Source: Pigmentiphaga aceris
GTDB taxonomy: Bacteria; Pseudomonadota; Gammaproteobacteria; Burkholderiales; Burkholderiaceae_B
Direction: 5' to 3'
DNA: 64,000 nucleotides
Assembly (NCBI RefSeq): GCF_008119665.1
Contig: NZ_CP043046.1
Location: 4,650,001 to 4,714,000, forward strand
A program made the position numbers and the translations under genes. The notes beneath the pieces were generated by a model. That model saw only the letters and a program-made list of their open reading frames with translations. It searched no databases and was not told the origin of the DNA. Of this stretch, positions 61,831-64,000 are shown in pieces (the first letter of the stretch is position 1; each line of letters opens with the position of its first letter).

Positions 61831-64000
61831 GTGACCGTCATCGCCATCCACCCTGTCCAGCCCAGTATTCCGCACACCACGCGCACCACCTGTCCTTACT
61901 GCGGGGTCGGCTGCGGCGTGCGCGCCACCCCCCACCCCGACGGGCGGGTCGACATCGCTGGCGATGAGTTGCACCCGTCCAACTTTGGCCGTCTGTGCGT
62001 CAAAGGATCGGCGCTGGGCGAAACGCTGGACCTCGATGGCCGGCTATTGCAGCCCAAGCGTCGCGACGAAGGCCCGGGCAGCGCGTTGCAGGCAGTCTCC
62101 TGGGACGAAGCCCTGACGGCGACTGCCGAGGGCTTTCGTCGCATCATCGACACCCACGGTCCCGACTCGGTGGCCTTGTACGTGTCCGGCCAATTGCTGA
62201 CCGAGGACTACTACGTCGCCAACAAGCTGATGAAGGGCTACGTCGGCAGCGCCAACATCGACACCAATTCACGGCTCTGCATGTCCTCGGCCGTTGCCGG
62301 CCACAAGCGCGCGTTCGGGGAAGATCTGGTACCGGTCGACTACACCGACCTGGAGCAGACCGACCTGATCGTGCTGGTGGGATCGAACACGGCATGGTGC
62401 CATCCGATCCTGTTCCAGCGCATGACGGCGGCACGCGAGGCGCGCCCGAACATGAAGCTGGTGGTGATCGACCCGCGCCGCACCGCCACTTGCGAAATGG
62501 CCGACATGCATTTGCCGGTCAAGCCGGGCACGGATGTGTGGCTGTTCAATGGCCTGCTGCGTTTCCTGGCACGTGAAGGACTGACCGATGCCAAGTTTGT
62601 CGATCAGCACACCCACGGCATGGACGAAACACTGACCGCAGCCGCTGGCGAAGCCGACAGCGTAGATGTTGCGCGCCGTTGCGGCATCGAGCATCAGGCG
62701 CTGCTGGACTTCTACCGTCTGTTTGCCAAGACCGAGCGTGTCATCACCGCGTTCTCCATGGGCGTGAACCAGTCCTCGGCGGGCACCGACAAGGTCAACA
62801 GCATCATCAATTGCCACTTGCTGACCGGCCGTATCGGTCGTGCCGGCATGGGTCCGTTCTCGATCACCGGCCAGCCCAATGCGATGGGCGGGCGCGAAGT
62901 CGGTGGCCTGGCCAACATGCTGGCATCCCACATGGACCTGGACAAACCCGCGCACCGTGAATTGGTGCAGGGCTTCTGGCAGTCACCGTCAATTGCAGAC
63001 AAGCCGGGCTTGAAAGCAGTAGATCTGTTTGAGGCAATCGAAGCCGGGCGGGTCAAGGCCGTGTGGATCATGGCCACCAATCCGGTGATCAGCATGCCCG
63101 ATGCCGACCAGGTCAAGCGTGCGCTGTCGAAATGTGAACTGGTCGTGTGCTCGGACATCGTTGAAAACACCGACACCAGCGCCTTTGCGCACATCTTGCT
63201 GCCCGCACTGGGCTGGGGCGAGAAGGACGGCACGGTGACCAATTCGGAACGCCGCATTTCCCGTCAACGCGCGTTCCTGCCGGCCCCGGGTGAGGCGCGT
63301 GCCGACTGGCGCATCATCAGTGATGTGGCCAAGCGCATGGGCTATGACGGTTTCGACTTCACAGGCCCGGCAGACATCTTCGATGAACATGCGCGACTGA
63401 GCGCGCATGCGAACAGCGCGTTTGTTGCTGACGATGCAAACCCGTCCAAGGGTATTGCCCGGCGCTTTGACATCGGTGCGCTGACAGGCATGTCGCCTGC
63501 AAGCTTCGATGCAATGAAACCCGTGCAGTGGCCCTTGCCGGCCGATGCAAGTCATACCCCGATCCGCCTGTTCTCGGATGGCCGCTTCTCGCATCCAGAC
63601 GGTCGTGCGCGTTTCGTGCCGACCCACCCGCGTGCACCGGTCAACAGTGCCGACGAAGATTTCCCGCTGCTGCTGAACAGCGGCCGAGTGCGCGACCAAT
63701 GGCACACCATGACCCGCACCGGCAAGACGGCGCGGCTGTCGGAACACATTGCCGAGTCTTTTGTGGACATGCACCCGCAAGACGCGCTGATGCACGGCGT
63801 GCGTGAAGGGGGTTTGGCGCGGATATCGACCAAGTGGGGCGCGATGGTGGCGCGCGTACGCCACGGCGGGGGCATTGCCCGAGGACAACTATTCGTCCCG
63901 ATCCACTGGACAGCACAATTCGCATCCGACGCCCGTGTGGGTGCCTTGGTGAACCCGGTGGTCGATCCGGTTTCTGGCGAGCCGGAATTCAAACACACGC
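61831..64000 (+). CDS. nasA: Assimilatory nitrate reductase catalytic subunit NasA, 3' end beyond window
   Basis: The frame from GTG 61831 has no stop up to the last base (723 codons visible). Near the N-terminus Cys21, Cys24, Cys28 and Cys56 (CPYCGVGCGV and GRLCVKG) form the [4Fe-4S] motif of molybdopterin oxidoreductases. SRLCMSSAVAGHKRAFGED holds the Mo-ligand Cys, and VIDPRRTATCEMADMHLPVK, MGVNQSSAGTDKVNSIIN and LTGRIGRAGMGPFSITGQPN are MGD-binding segments. The enzyme reduces nitrate to nitrite in the cytosol. No twin-arginine signal is present. Further domains (a BFD tail in some homologs) may follow outside the window. Confidence 0.92.
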   Translation, partial: MTVIAIHPVQPSIPHTTRTTCPYCGVGCGVRATPHPDGRVDIAGDELHPSNFGRLCVKGSALGETLDLDGRLLQPKRRDEGPGSALQAVSWDEALTATAEGFRRIIDTHGPDSVALYVSGQLLTEDYYVANKLMKGYVGSANIDTNSRLCMSSAVAGHKRAFGEDLVPVDYTDLEQTDLIVLVGSNTAWCHPILFQRMTAAREARPNMKLVVIDPRRTATCEMADMHLPVKPGTDVWLFNGLLRFLAREGLTDAKFVDQHTHGMDETLTAAAGEADSVDVARRCGIEHQALLDFYRLFAKTERVITAFSMGVNQSSAGTDKVNSIINCHLLTGRIGRAGMGPFSITGQPNAMGGREVGGLANMLASHMDLDKPAHRELVQGFWQSPSIADKPGLKAVDLFEAIEAGRVKAVWIMATNPVISMPDADQVKRALSKCELVVCSDIVENTDTSAFAHILLPALGWGEKDGTVTNSERRISRQRAFLPAPGEARADWRIISDVAKRMGYDGFDFTGPADIFDEHARLSAHANSAFVADDANPSKGIARRFDIGALTGMSPASFDAMKPVQWPLPADASHTPIRLFSDGRFSHPDGRARFVPTHPRAPVNSADEDFPLLLNSGRVRDQWHTMTRTGKTARLSEHIAESFVDMHPQDALMHGVREGGLARISTKWGAMVARVRHGGGIARGQLFVPIHWTAQFASDARVGALVNPVVDPVSGEPEFKHT

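Overview
The window is a GC-rich chromosomal segment of a betaproteobacterium, most likely Burkholderiales, family Alcaligenaceae (Bordetella/Achromobacter relatives). This is inferred from a Bug-type TctC receptor with TctBA and TctDE, EpsE/F/G/L-type exopolysaccharide genes, glcDEF, dctABD and an assimilatory nitrate operon. No rRNA, tRNA or CRISPR array was seen. About 50 genes are supported.

Left end (1-7.6 kb): an AT-rich, 5'-truncated AlbA/Schlafen-type gene, then L-serine dehydratase with a divergent LysR regulator. Next comes an accessory cluster: an HNH-nuclease gene apparently co-transcribed with an intact sirtuin, a divergent WYL-type regulator interrupted by an in-frame TAG, and a second sirtuin of identical length that has lost the catalytic His and the NAD-binding loop.

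Core block (7.8-20.8 kb): purB, a glutathione S-transferase, mnmA-nudJ, the C4-dicarboxylate module dctA-dctB-dctD (dctA has a sigma-54 promoter and upstream DctD-like sites), and glcDEF for glycolate oxidation.

Exopolysaccharide locus (20.9-40.2 kb): a plus-strand operon (TagA/WecG transferase, initiating phosphoglycosyltransferase, EpsF, EpsG, polymerase, secreted glycoside hydrolase, two GT2 enzymes, flippase, acyltransferase), with seven consecutive stop/start overlaps from epsF onward. It converges on a minus-strand operon (epsE, epsL, GMC oxidoreductase, SDR epimerase, GT-A-like protein). EpsG carries a predicted MshEN-type c-di-GMP-binding N-terminus.

40.4-50.1 kb: a D-lactate dehydrogenase-like flavoprotein, a PduO-type cobalamin adenosyltransferase, an IS1182-like element inserted in a palindromic terminator between convergent genes, argE, a Sel1-repeat protein, an exported protein, a MipA/OmpV protein and aroG. 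Upstream of aroG is a short leader ORF with six alternating Phe/Tyr codons followed by a terminator and a possible antiterminator: an attenuator.

Right end (50.5-64 kb): tctD-tctE and tctCBA for tricarboxylate sensing and uptake, then a nitrate assimilation operon (narK, nirB, nirD, a flavoprotein reductase, and nasA cut by the window edge). This operon is preceded by a consensus sigma-54 promoter and a leader with two identical hexaloop hairpins, the second overlapping a terminator: the layout of ANTAR (NasR/NasT) antitermination.
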